From contig JAEWOP010000141.1 of assembly GCA_023399635.1 (NCBI GenBank), positions 1-31,421 on the forward strand: a stretch of 31,421 nucleotides of DNA, read 5' to 3'. Every line of letters begins with the position of its first letter. Within the stretch, counting starts at the first letter, position 1. The notes under the pieces are model-generated. The model was not told the DNA's origin. It saw only the letters and a list, made by a program, of their open reading frames with translations, and did not search any database. The DNA is from Pseudomonadota bacterium (lineage in GTDB: Bacteria > Pseudomonadota > Alphaproteobacteria > Rhizobiales > Rhizobiaceae). A program made the translations under genes and the position numbers. Shown piece by piece: positions 16,092 through 22,169 of the stretch.

Positions 16092-16387
16092 CAAAAAACC
16101 TGCAGAGCACTGGTTTCTATCCTGTCCCTCAGCATTGGGTGGAGACTGTCGCGGGTCGTGATGTCCACGGTGCGTCGAAAGTCGTCCTCTAGGAGAAGCT
16201 TGATCCCCACGAGATCGAAGGCGTTGAAGCGGCTTTCAGGATCATAGTCGATAAACAAGTCGAGGTCGCTCATGTCGCTTGCCTCGTCGCGCGCCACCGA
16301 TCCGAACAGATAAAGCGATGTGGCGCCGAGCGCCCGGATGGCGTCAGCCTGTGCCTTCAGCTTCTCGATCACCTCATGTCTCTTCAT
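16091..16387 (-). CDS. MntA-like nucleotidyltransferase antitoxin
   Basis: A 98-residue minimal nucleotidyltransferase with the signature GSx10DxD: Gly29-Ser30 in LFGSVARDEASD, then Asp41 and Asp43 in SDLDLFIDY, with a third acidic residue at Asp75 in RTVDITTR. All three metal-binding acids are present, so AMPylation of the partner toxin is expected from work on MntA-HepT pairs. It precedes hepT on the minus strand, the standard gene order. The ATG at 16387 lacks a clear ribosome site; a TATAAA box only eight bases upstream suggests a leaderless transcript. It is divergent from ccrM. Confidence 0.92.
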   Translation of the reverse strand: MKRHEVIEKLKAQADAIRALGATSLYLFGSVARDEASDMSDLDLFIDYDPESRFNAFDLVGIKLLLEDDFRRTVDITTRDSLHPMLRDRIETSALQVF

Positions 16388-16395
16388 GCGTTCAA

Positions 16396-16401
16396 TTTAT
16401 A
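16396..16401 (-). promoter_or_regulatory. -10-like box of the mntA-hepT pair
   Basis: On the minus strand TATAAA occupies 16401 down to 16396, eight bases before the mntA ATG. If it is the -10 element, transcription begins at or within two bases of the start codon. The expected -35 region (about 16419-16424, TATGGC) is a poor match, so an activator or weak basal expression is possible. Confidence 0.4.
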
Positions 16402-16463
16402 GCAATCGCGATCCTCTTGCCATAGTTGCGATTATTCCCGAATTCGGCCGCCGCCTTCAGGCT

Positions 16464-16485
16464 TTGGTAACCAACATAGGTAACC
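16464..16485. promoter_or_regulatory. Twin GGTAACC repeat in the ccrM-mntA divergent region
   Basis: GGTAACC occurs twice, at 16466-16472 and 16479-16485, 13 bases start to start. Each copy is an odd-centred palindrome, and the first extends to TTGGTAACCAA (16464-16474). The pair lies about 50 bases before the ccrM start and 80 bases before mntA, a natural operator position for either gene. The spacing does not match the 11-base period of CtrA half-sites (TTAA-N7-TTAA). The binding protein is unknown. Confidence 0.45.
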
Positions 16486-16532
16486 ATAACAGCCAGTAAA
16501 TCGTACCGAGTAAGCGTAAGAGCGAGTATCCC

Positions 16533-17663
16533 ATGGCAGCAGTGCTTCCGATTGCCGATCTGCGACAGCAGGGTCGGCCGTCCACCTGGCTCAATACCAT
16601 CATCAAGGGCGATTGCGTCGCCGCACTCGAGGCGCTGCCCGATCATTCGGTTGATGCGATCTTCGCCGATCCCCCGTACAACCTGCAGCTCGGCGGCACT
16701 CTCCACCGCCCCGACCAGTCGCTGGTCGATGCCGTCGATGACGACTGGGATCAGTTTGCTTCCTTCCAGGCCTATGATGCGTTTACCCGCGCCTGGCTGC
16801 TCGCCTGCCGCCGCGTGCTGAAGCCGAACGGTACCATCTGGGTGATCGGCTCCTATCACAACATTTTCCGCGTCGGCGCGATGCTGCAGGACCTGAACTT
16901 CTGGCTCCTGAACGACATCGTCTGGCGCAAGACCAACCCAATGCCGAACTTCAAGGGCCGACGGTTCCAGAACGCGCACGAGACGATGATCTGGGCGAGC
17001 CGCGACGCCAAGGCGAAGTCCTACACCTTCAATTACGATGCGCTGAAGGCATCCAACGACGACGTCCAGATGCGCTCGGACTGGTTGTTCCCGATCTGCT
17101 CCGGGGGTGAACGCCTGAAGGGCGGGGATGGCAAGAAGGTGCATCCGACCCAGAAGCCGGAGGCGCTGCTGGCGCGAGTCATCATGGCGTCCACCAAGCC
17201 CGGCGACGTCATCCTCGACCCCTTCTTCGGAACGGGCACCACGGGAGCCGTCGCCAAGCGCCTTGGCCGCAACTTCGTCGGCATCGAGCGCGAACAGGAT
17301 TATATCGACGCTGCGTCTGCCCGCATTGCGTCGGTGGAACCGCTGGGCAAGGCCGAACTGACGGTGATGACCGGCAAGAAGGCCGAGCCGCGTGTCGCCT
17401 TCAATACCCTCGTGGAAAGTGGCTTGCTCAAGCCAGGCCAGGTCCTGATGGACGCCAAGCGCCGCTGGAGTGCCATCATCCGTGCCGACGGAACCCTGGC
17501 TGCGGGTGGCGAGGCAGGCTCCATCCATCGCCTCGGCGCTAAGGTGCAGGGCCTGGATGCCTGCAACGGCTGGACCTTCTGGCACTTCGACGACGGCAAG
17601 TCGCTACGCCCGATCGACGACCTGCGGGCCGTCATTCGCAACAATCTCGGCAATCTCGGCTGA
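16533..17663 (+). CDS. ccrM: CcrM-type GANTC adenine-N6 DNA methyltransferase
   Basis: CcrM methylates the adenine in GANTC after replication and couples transcription to the alphaproteobacterial cell cycle; it is generally essential in rhizobia. The 376-residue protein is a beta-class methyltransferase: the catalytic motif DPPYNLQLGG (about 46-55) precedes the AdoMet-binding motif DPFFGTGTTGAVAKRLGRNF (about 229-248). VHPTQKPEALL and WRKTNPMPNFKGRRFQNAHE are CcrM-typical, and so is the C-terminal extension of about 85 residues with SIHRLGAKVQG and DACNGWTFWHF, needed for DNA binding. The ATG at 16533 gives the usual N-terminus. It is divergent from the toxin-antitoxin pair and ends before a strong terminator. 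A long reverse-strand frame across it is a shadow. Confidence 0.97.
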   Translation: MAAVLPIADLRQQGRPSTWLNTIIKGDCVAALEALPDHSVDAIFADPPYNLQLGGTLHRPDQSLVDAVDDDWDQFASFQAYDAFTRAWLLACRRVLKPNGTIWVIGSYHNIFRVGAMLQDLNFWLLNDIVWRKTNPMPNFKGRRFQNAHETMIWASRDAKAKSYTFNYDALKASNDDVQMRSDWLFPICSGGERLKGGDGKKVHPTQKPEALLARVIMASTKPGDVILDPFFGTGTTGAVAKRLGRNFVGIEREQDYIDAASARIASVEPLGKAELTVMTGKKAEPRVAFNTLVESGLLKPGQVLMDAKRRWSAIIRADGTLAAGGEAGSIHRLGAKVQGLDACNGWTFWHFDDGKSLRPIDDLRAVIRNNLGNLG

Positions 17664-17737
17664 CGATCCACCACCAGGCGAGAGTTGAAATTCTCGTTCC
17701 GGTTTTTGTACCTCCAGTCCCGGAAGAGAATAAAATG

Positions 17738-17766
17738 ACGCCCGGAGGAGGCTGACCTCCGGGCGT
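17738..17766. terminator. Intrinsic terminator between ccrM and the HAD gene
   Basis: The arms ACGCCCGGAGG (17738-17748) and CCTCCGGGCGT (17756-17766) form a perfect 11-base-pair stem with a seven-base loop. It is followed by TATCTTTTT on the plus strand and by CATTTTATTC on the minus strand, so it can stop both convergent genes. Confidence 0.9.
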
Positions 17767-17774
17767 TATCTTTT

Positions 17775-18389
17775 TCAGGTAGCGATGCCGAAGCTTGCGA
17801 GGTCCGCTTTCAGTTGCGCCGCATCGGTGAACTGCACCGCCTGCCAACCTGCCGCCCTTGCTCCCTCCACATTGGCAAGAGAGTCGTCGATGAAAAGCGT
17901 CGACTGCGGTTCCAGGCCAAAATCCCGAGCATGCTTCTCGTAGATCTTCCGGTCAGGCTTGATCAGTTCGATCTCGCCGGACACCGTGACGCCGCGCGGC
18001 TTGTTGAGAAACGGGTACATCTCGCGGGCATGGCTAAAGGTATCGGCCGCAAAGTTCGTGAGCATCGTCACGTCCCGGCCTTCATCGATCAGCTGTTCCA
18101 TGATCGCAACGCTGTCGTCATAGGCATAAGGCACCATCTCCGGCCAATATTGCCGGAAGGCGCGGATCTGCTCCTCTCGTTCGGGAAAACTCTCGACCAG
18201 TAAGGCTTCGGCATCGCTCCAGGAGCGGCCGCGATCCTGTTCGAGGTTCCATTCATGGGTGCAGACATTGGCGAAGAACCAGCGCCGCTCCTCTTCGTCA
18301 GGAATAATCCGGCTGAAGGGGAGGTTGGGGTCGTAGTGGATCAGCACCCTGCCGATGTCGAAGACGATGTGGTCGATCTGGCCTGCCAT
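17775..18389 (-). CDS. HAD-superfamily hydrolase, YihX-like
   Basis: A 204-residue HAD subfamily IA protein. Motif I reads VFDIGRVLIHYD: the nucleophile Asp is present (residue 11), but the usual second Asp is Gly, as in the YihX/haloacid-dehalogenase-like branch (FDxGNV/RV). Motif II is MLTNFAADTF, motif III Lys in ELIKPDRKIYEKH, and motif IV FIDDSLANVEGA. The family includes glucose-1-phosphate phosphatase YihX and other small-molecule phosphatases. The substrate is not known. The ATG at 18389 follows AGGAACCCAA. The stop of mutY lies 12 bases from... the mutY gene ends just upstream on the same strand, so the two are probably co-transcribed. Confidence 0.9.
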   Translation of the reverse strand: MAGQIDHIVFDIGRVLIHYDPNLPFSRIIPDEEERRWFFANVCTHEWNLEQDRGRSWSDAEALLVESFPEREEQIRAFRQYWPEMVPYAYDDSVAIMEQLIDEGRDVTMLTNFAADTFSHAREMYPFLNKPRGVTVSGEIELIKPDRKIYEKHARDFGLEPQSTLFIDDSLANVEGARAAGWQAVQFTDAAQLKADLASFGIAT

Positions 18390-18401
18390 TTGGGTTCCTT
18401 G

Positions 18402-19481
18402 TTAGCTTGGATGTGTTTCAAAGGCCTGTGGAATAGCCTGTGCGATTACCTTTTTCATGATCGTCGGCAGCGCCTGTGCGTGAAGATTGCTGATTGGCTC
18501 CCACCAGCTCTGGTCCTGCCCGGACGCCTCAGCGACGGTACGAAAGACGGAAAGACGCAGCTCGAAATGGGTGAAGACATGGACGATGATGCCGCAGCTC
18601 TCCCAATGTGCAGGGAAGGGCGCATCCTCGACCGTCTGCCCGCCGTCCAGTCGCGCTGTCCAGGAGGTCGTCGGCACTTCCGACATGCCACCGAGTAGCC
18701 CACTCTCCATACGCCGCCGCAGCAGGACGGCTCCTTCTGGATTGACCGCGACAAAGGCCGCCCCGTATCGCACCGGCTTTTCCTTCTTCGCGGCCTTCAC
18801 CGGAAAGCGCTCCGGATCGTGCGCGGCAAGAGCCAGGCAGCGATCGTTGAGAGGGCAGAGTACGCAGCCCGGGCGCTTGGGTGTGCAGATCGTCGCTCCG
18901 AGATCCATCATCGCCTGGGCGAAATCGCCAGCTCGATGCTCCGGCGTCAACTCCACCACCCGCCGCTTCATCTCCGGCTTTGAACCGGGCAGGGGGGCAT
19001 CGATCGCGTAAAGCCGCGAAATCACCCGTTCCACATTGCCGTCCATCACCGCCGCTTGCCGGTTGAAGGCAATCGCAGCAACGGCTGCGGAGGTATAGTC
19101 GCCGATGCCCGGCAAGCGTCGCAACCCTTCTTCCGTATCGGGAAACACGCCACCATGCTCTGTCGTAACGGCTTCCGCACATTTTTTCAGATTACGGGCG
19201 CGGGCATAGTAGCCGAGCCCAGCCCAAGCCGCCATGACGTCCTCGGTCGGCGCCGCCGCGAGATCGGCGACCGTCGGCCAAAGCCCCAGGAACTTGGAAA
19301 AATAGGGTTTCACCGCCTGTACGGTAGTCTGCTGCAGCATGACCTCCGACAGCCAAACGTGGTAGGGGTCGGGTCGATCGCCCGATGCCGCGGCTTTGGG
19401 AGAGACGCGCCAGGGCAGGTCACGATGGTGCTTGTCGTACCACGCGAGCAACACTTGATGTGTGGATGGAGAAGCTGTCAC
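18402..19481 (-). CDS. mutY: A/G-specific adenine glycosylase
   Basis: MutY removes adenine mispaired with 8-oxoguanine. The 359-residue product from the GTG at 19481 has catalytic Glu46 in LSEVMLQQT and Asp147 in AVMDGNVERV, the helix-hairpin-helix LPGIGDYTSAAVAAIAF near 123-139, and the 4Fe-4S cluster pattern Cys-x6-Cys-x2-Cys-x5-Cys in the segment ICTPKRPGCVLCP plus LNDRC. A C-terminal MutT-like recognition domain follows. The frame is open to 19589, but longer starts would overlap the divergent membrane-protein gene; the GTG has AGGG just upstream and gives the family's usual length. The YihX-like gene follows 12 bases downstream. Confidence 0.95.
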   Translation of the reverse strand: MTASPSTHQVLLAWYDKHHRDLPWRVSPKAAASGDRPDPYHVWLSEVMLQQTTVQAVKPYFSKFLGLWPTVADLAAAPTEDVMAAWAGLGYYARARNLKKCAEAVTTEHGGVFPDTEEGLRRLPGIGDYTSAAVAAIAFNRQAAVMDGNVERVISRLYAIDAPLPGSKPEMKRRVVELTPEHRAGDFAQAMMDLGATICTPKRPGCVLCPLNDRCLALAAHDPERFPVKAAKKEKPVRYGAAFVAVNPEGAVLLRRRMESGLLGGMSEVPTTSWTARLDGGQTVEDAPFPAHWESCGIIVHVFTHFELRLSVFRTVAEASGQDQSWWEPISNLHAQALPTIMKKVIAQAIPQAFETHPS

Positions 19482-19560
19482 TGACCCTAGAAAAGTCGCC
19501 GCGCTTGAACTAAGGCACTCCCTATCGCCCAACCCACCATAGGTCAACGAAAGAGCCGAC

Positions 19561-20781
19561 ATGAAACTTCCATCTATGCGCTGGAACACGCTGGCGGGTG
19601 TCGGTGCTGTCAGTGCATTGGCGGGCGTCGCTGGATCGGTGGTAACGGTGCTGCTCGCACTTTCGGCCGTATGGGCGTTGATTCTCCTGTTGCTTCGCCG
19701 CTTCCCGCCGCGTTACCAGAGAAGCGACCTGACGATTGTTGTGCCGGCCCTTCTTTTTGTCTTCGTCACCCTCCTTGCCGCTCTTCTGGAGTGGAGATCG
19801 GACCAAGGTAGCCGCCAGTTGCTGTCGCGCCTGCCGGCGTTTCTGCCCTTCGTCTTCTTTCCCTTGGTTCTGTCGCGTCTTCGCACAGTGGAGCCGGTGG
19901 ACGTCGTGAAGATCTTCGTTCTCGGCGCGTCGTTATGCGGTATTCTGGCGCTGCCGCTTGCGGTAATTCAGGTTGTCTTGCTTGGAGAGCGCGCCGAGGG
20001 TGGCGCGGGGAATGCCATTCCCTTCGGCATGGTCTGTGCCTTCTTCGCGTCGATCTCCCTCTTGAACCTTGTGGAAACTGGTGCTCGCCGCCAAGCGCTC
20101 GGCTGGCTCGGCTTCGTCTCTGCGACCATATGCGTTCTGTTGTCTCAATCACGGGGTGTCCTGCCCATCCCCGTCGTTGCGTTCGTCTGTTTCTTCTGGC
20201 TCTACCCGGCGCAGCGGGCTTGGCTTTTTACCCCCAAGGTGCTGGTCGCCTTCGCCCTGGCGCTCGTGTCTATCCTGCTGGTTGCCTCACAGCAGATGGA
20301 TCGAATGTGGCTCTTGGCGGAGTCGGTTCTTGGCGCTTCTGAGGGTGTGCAGGACAACTCGCTGAACCTGCGTCTCATGATGTGGAAACACGCCACCGTC
20401 CTGATCGGTCAAGATCCCTGGTTTGGCTACGGCCTCCAAAACCGCCGAACGTTGCTCAACGAGCTTGGTTTGACGTTCTCGCATTTCCACAACGGCTTCC
20501 TCACGGCGACGGTAGACAGCGGCGTGGCGGGGCTTGCTGCCACCGTGCTGTTGATCGTCTCGCCGCTTCTGTGCGTGTGGCACAACCCATCAAGCGTCCT
20601 GCGGCGTGAGCGGCTATTCATGGCAATCATGCTCACCGTGACCTATATCTTGGGAGGGATGACTAACTTCATTTTTCTGCACGATATTTATGACAGCGTG
20701 TTTCTCTGGAGCGCGTTGATCGTGGCCGTGCCACTCGCAGCGCCACCGGCGCGGGAAGTGGAGTGGGGCCATGGCGCGTGA
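19561..20781 (+). CDS. O-antigen ligase / polymerase-like membrane protein
   Basis: A 406-residue polytopic inner-membrane protein with about ten to twelve hydrophobic segments. It resembles the WaaL/Wzy-C O-antigen ligase family: a periplasmic loop contains RLMMWKHATVLIGQDPWFGYG (quoted in part: MWKHA, then PWFGYGLQN) and the conserved histidine region SHFHNGFLTATVDSGVAG with His308 and His310, where ligases have their catalytic His. These enzymes transfer polysaccharide from undecaprenyl diphosphate to lipid A core or join repeat units. It is not in a polysaccharide cluster: mutY is divergent on one side and DUF721-dsbA-smc on the other. Its stop overlaps the next start by 11 bases. Substrate unknown. 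Confidence 0.85.
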   Translation: MKLPSMRWNTLAGVGAVSALAGVAGSVVTVLLALSAVWALILLLLRRFPPRYQRSDLTIVVPALLFVFVTLLAALLEWRSDQGSRQLLSRLPAFLPFVFFPLVLSRLRTVEPVDVVKIFVLGASLCGILALPLAVIQVVLLGERAEGGAGNAIPFGMVCAFFASISLLNLVETGARRQALGWLGFVSATICVLLSQSRGVLPIPVVAFVCFFWLYPAQRAWLFTPKVLVAFALALVSILLVASQQMDRMWLLAESVLGASEGVQDNSLNLRLMMWKHATVLIGQDPWFGYGLQNRRTLLNELGLTFSHFHNGFLTATVDSGVAGLAATVLLIVSPLLCVWHNPSSVLRRERLFMAIMLTVTYILGGMTNFIFLHDIYDSVFLWSALIVAVPLAAPPAREVEWGHGA

Positions 20782-21280
20782 GGCAGGCTTCTTTCGCCGA
20801 AAGGGTGAGCAGCAGATTGCCGAGGTCGCCAACGGTATCATAGATCCCGTGCTTGCGCGCCGAGCGGGTATCTCCACCGCCCTTCTGGGTTCCTGGGATG
20901 AGATAGCCGGGGAAGAATTTGCCGACTGCAGCCGCCCTGAGAAGATCGCCTGGCCGCGCCGAGATGCCTTGGACGATCAGAGCGGCTACCATCCGGGTGT
21001 TCTGACAGTCGCCTGTGAAGGGGCACGCGCGCTCTTCTTGACGCATGCGCAGGGAGAGTTGATTGCGCGCATCAACGCCTTCTTCGGTTATCCCGCCGTG
21101 CGCCAGATCCGCATCGTCCAGAAGCCGGTATCGCAGGCAGTCAGGCACCGTCGTCCGCCTCAAGCCTTGAAAGGCGCGGCTGCAACGCGGCTTGAGGAGA
21201 TGATGGAGGGGATTGAAAGCGAGGCGCTCAAGAAGGCCGTTACCCGTCTCGGCACAGCGGTTTTGCAAAAGAAGCGCTAA
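20771..21280 (+). CDS. DUF721 / DciA-like protein
   Basis: A 169-residue DUF721 protein. The family includes DciA, the ancestral loader of the replicative helicase DnaB in bacteria lacking DnaC. The N-terminal half has the domain's typical pattern: IIDPVLARRAGISTALLGSW, then WDEIAGEEFADCSRPEKI, then GVLTVACEGARALFLTHAQ, ending in INAFFGYPAVRQIRIVQ. The C-terminal part is helical and basic. Whether this copy is the functional helicase loader is inferred from family only. The start ATG lies inside the end of the O-antigen-ligase-like gene (11-base overlap), so translation may be coupled. A 127-base gap with a promoter-like but unconvincing sequence separates it from dsbA. Confidence 0.85.
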   Translation: MAREAGFFRRKGEQQIAEVANGIIDPVLARRAGISTALLGSWDEIAGEEFADCSRPEKIAWPRRDALDDQSGYHPGVLTVACEGARALFLTHAQGELIARINAFFGYPAVRQIRIVQKPVSQAVRHRRPPQALKGAAATRLEEMMEGIESEALKKAVTRLGTAVLQKKR

Positions 21281-21407
21281 GCCGTACAGCCGCCATTCAG
21301 CTTCCCCCTGTCACAAAGCTTTGAAGCTTTTCGCCCCTCGCCACCTTGTTCGCTCTTCAGTGGCGCGGTACGGAAGACAACCTTTTCAAACCCAAGGCAG
21401 GTGTTCG

Positions 21408-22106
21408 ATGAAGACGACCCATATCACCCTTACCAGGCGCGCGCTTCTAGGCGGCGTCGCAGCCACCGCGCTGGTACTGGCGCTGCCGCTTTCGGTAAGC
21501 GAGGCCCTGGCTCAGGACATGCCGGAGTCGCAGGGTGATGTGGACATGGGTGAGGCGTTGAAGCAGGGTCCTCTTCCCGAGATGGCAATCGGCGAGGAAA
21601 CCGCACCTGTCCAGATCATCGAGTACATGTCGATGACCTGCCCTCACTGCGCGACCTTCCACAACAATACCTTCGACGAGATCAAGACGAAGTATGTCGA
21701 CACGGGCAAGGCTCGCTTCATCATCCGCGAATTCCCCTTCGATCCGCGTGCCGCCGCAGCTTTCATGCTGGCCCGCTGCAACCCGTCGAAGCCTGAAGAA
21801 GCGAGCACGGCGGCACAGTACTTCCCGATGGTTTCCATGCTGATGAAGCAGCAGAACACGTGGGCGGCCGCTGAAGATGGCCGTGCTGCACTGCTGCAGA
21901 TGTCCAAACTCGCCGGTTTCTCACAGGAGAGTTTCCAGGCCTGCTTGACGAACCAGAAACTTCTCGATGATGTGAACGCGACGATGAAGCGCGGTGCCGA
22001 CGAGTTCGGCGTCAATTCGACGCCGACCTTCCTCATCAACGGCAAGCGCTATGCGGGGGCCATGTCTGTTGAAAGCATGTCGGCTCTTATCGACAGCTTG
22101 CTCTGA
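21408..22106 (+). CDS. DsbA family periplasmic thiol-disulfide oxidoreductase
   Basis: A 232-residue exported thioredoxin-fold protein. The N-terminus TLTRRALLGG followed by a hydrophobic run and cleavage near ALAQD looks like a twin-arginine (Tat) signal. The active site is Cys78-Pro-His-Cys81 in SMTCPHCATFH, the DsbA-type CPHC motif, with the cis-Pro in STPTFLINGKRY. Two more cysteines, in ARCNPSK and QACLTNQ, flank the helical insert as in the DsbA/BdbD-like group. Likely role: disulfide formation or isomerisation of exported proteins. The ATG at 21408 was chosen for its signal peptide and AAGGCAGG upstream; the longer frame starts inside DUF721. smc follows after a hairpin. Confidence 0.93.
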   Translation: MKTTHITLTRRALLGGVAATALVLALPLSVSEALAQDMPESQGDVDMGEALKQGPLPEMAIGEETAPVQIIEYMSMTCPHCATFHNNTFDEIKTKYVDTGKARFIIREFPFDPRAAAAFMLARCNPSKPEEASTAAQYFPMVSMLMKQQNTWAAAEDGRAALLQMSKLAGFSQESFQACLTNQKLLDDVNATMKRGADEFGVNSTPTFLINGKRYAGAMSVESMSALIDSLL

Positions 22107-22125
22107 AACCGTTCATGACATGATC

Positions 22126-22152
22126 GGCGGCGGCACCTCCGTGCCCGCCGCC
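22126..22152 (+). terminator. GC-rich hairpin between dsbA and smc
   Basis: GGCGGCGGCAC (22126-22136) pairs with GTGCCCGCCGCC (22141-22152) across a CTCC loop, with one bulged base. No T-run follows, so full termination is unlikely. It ends 17 bases before the smc ATG and may attenuate transcription or limit ribosome access, since no clear Shine-Dalgarno sequence precedes that start. Confidence 0.4.
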
Positions 22153-22169
22153 CGGTCCCGGTGCGCAGC

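Noticed and set aside
16464..16485. CtrA binding site upstream of ccrM
   Set aside because: The repeat unit is GGTAACC at a 13-base period; CtrA needs TTAA-N7-TTAA with an 11-base period.
16392..17585. Reverse-strand open frame (397 codons) across ccrM
   Set aside because: Shadow of the complete CcrM reading frame; composition and repeats in the translation follow CcrM codons.
21322..21338. AAGCTTTGAAGCTTTT repeat between DUF721 and dsbA as an operator or terminator
   Set aside because: Two short HindIII-like palindromes in tandem without a GC stem or a convincing promoter nearby; too little support.
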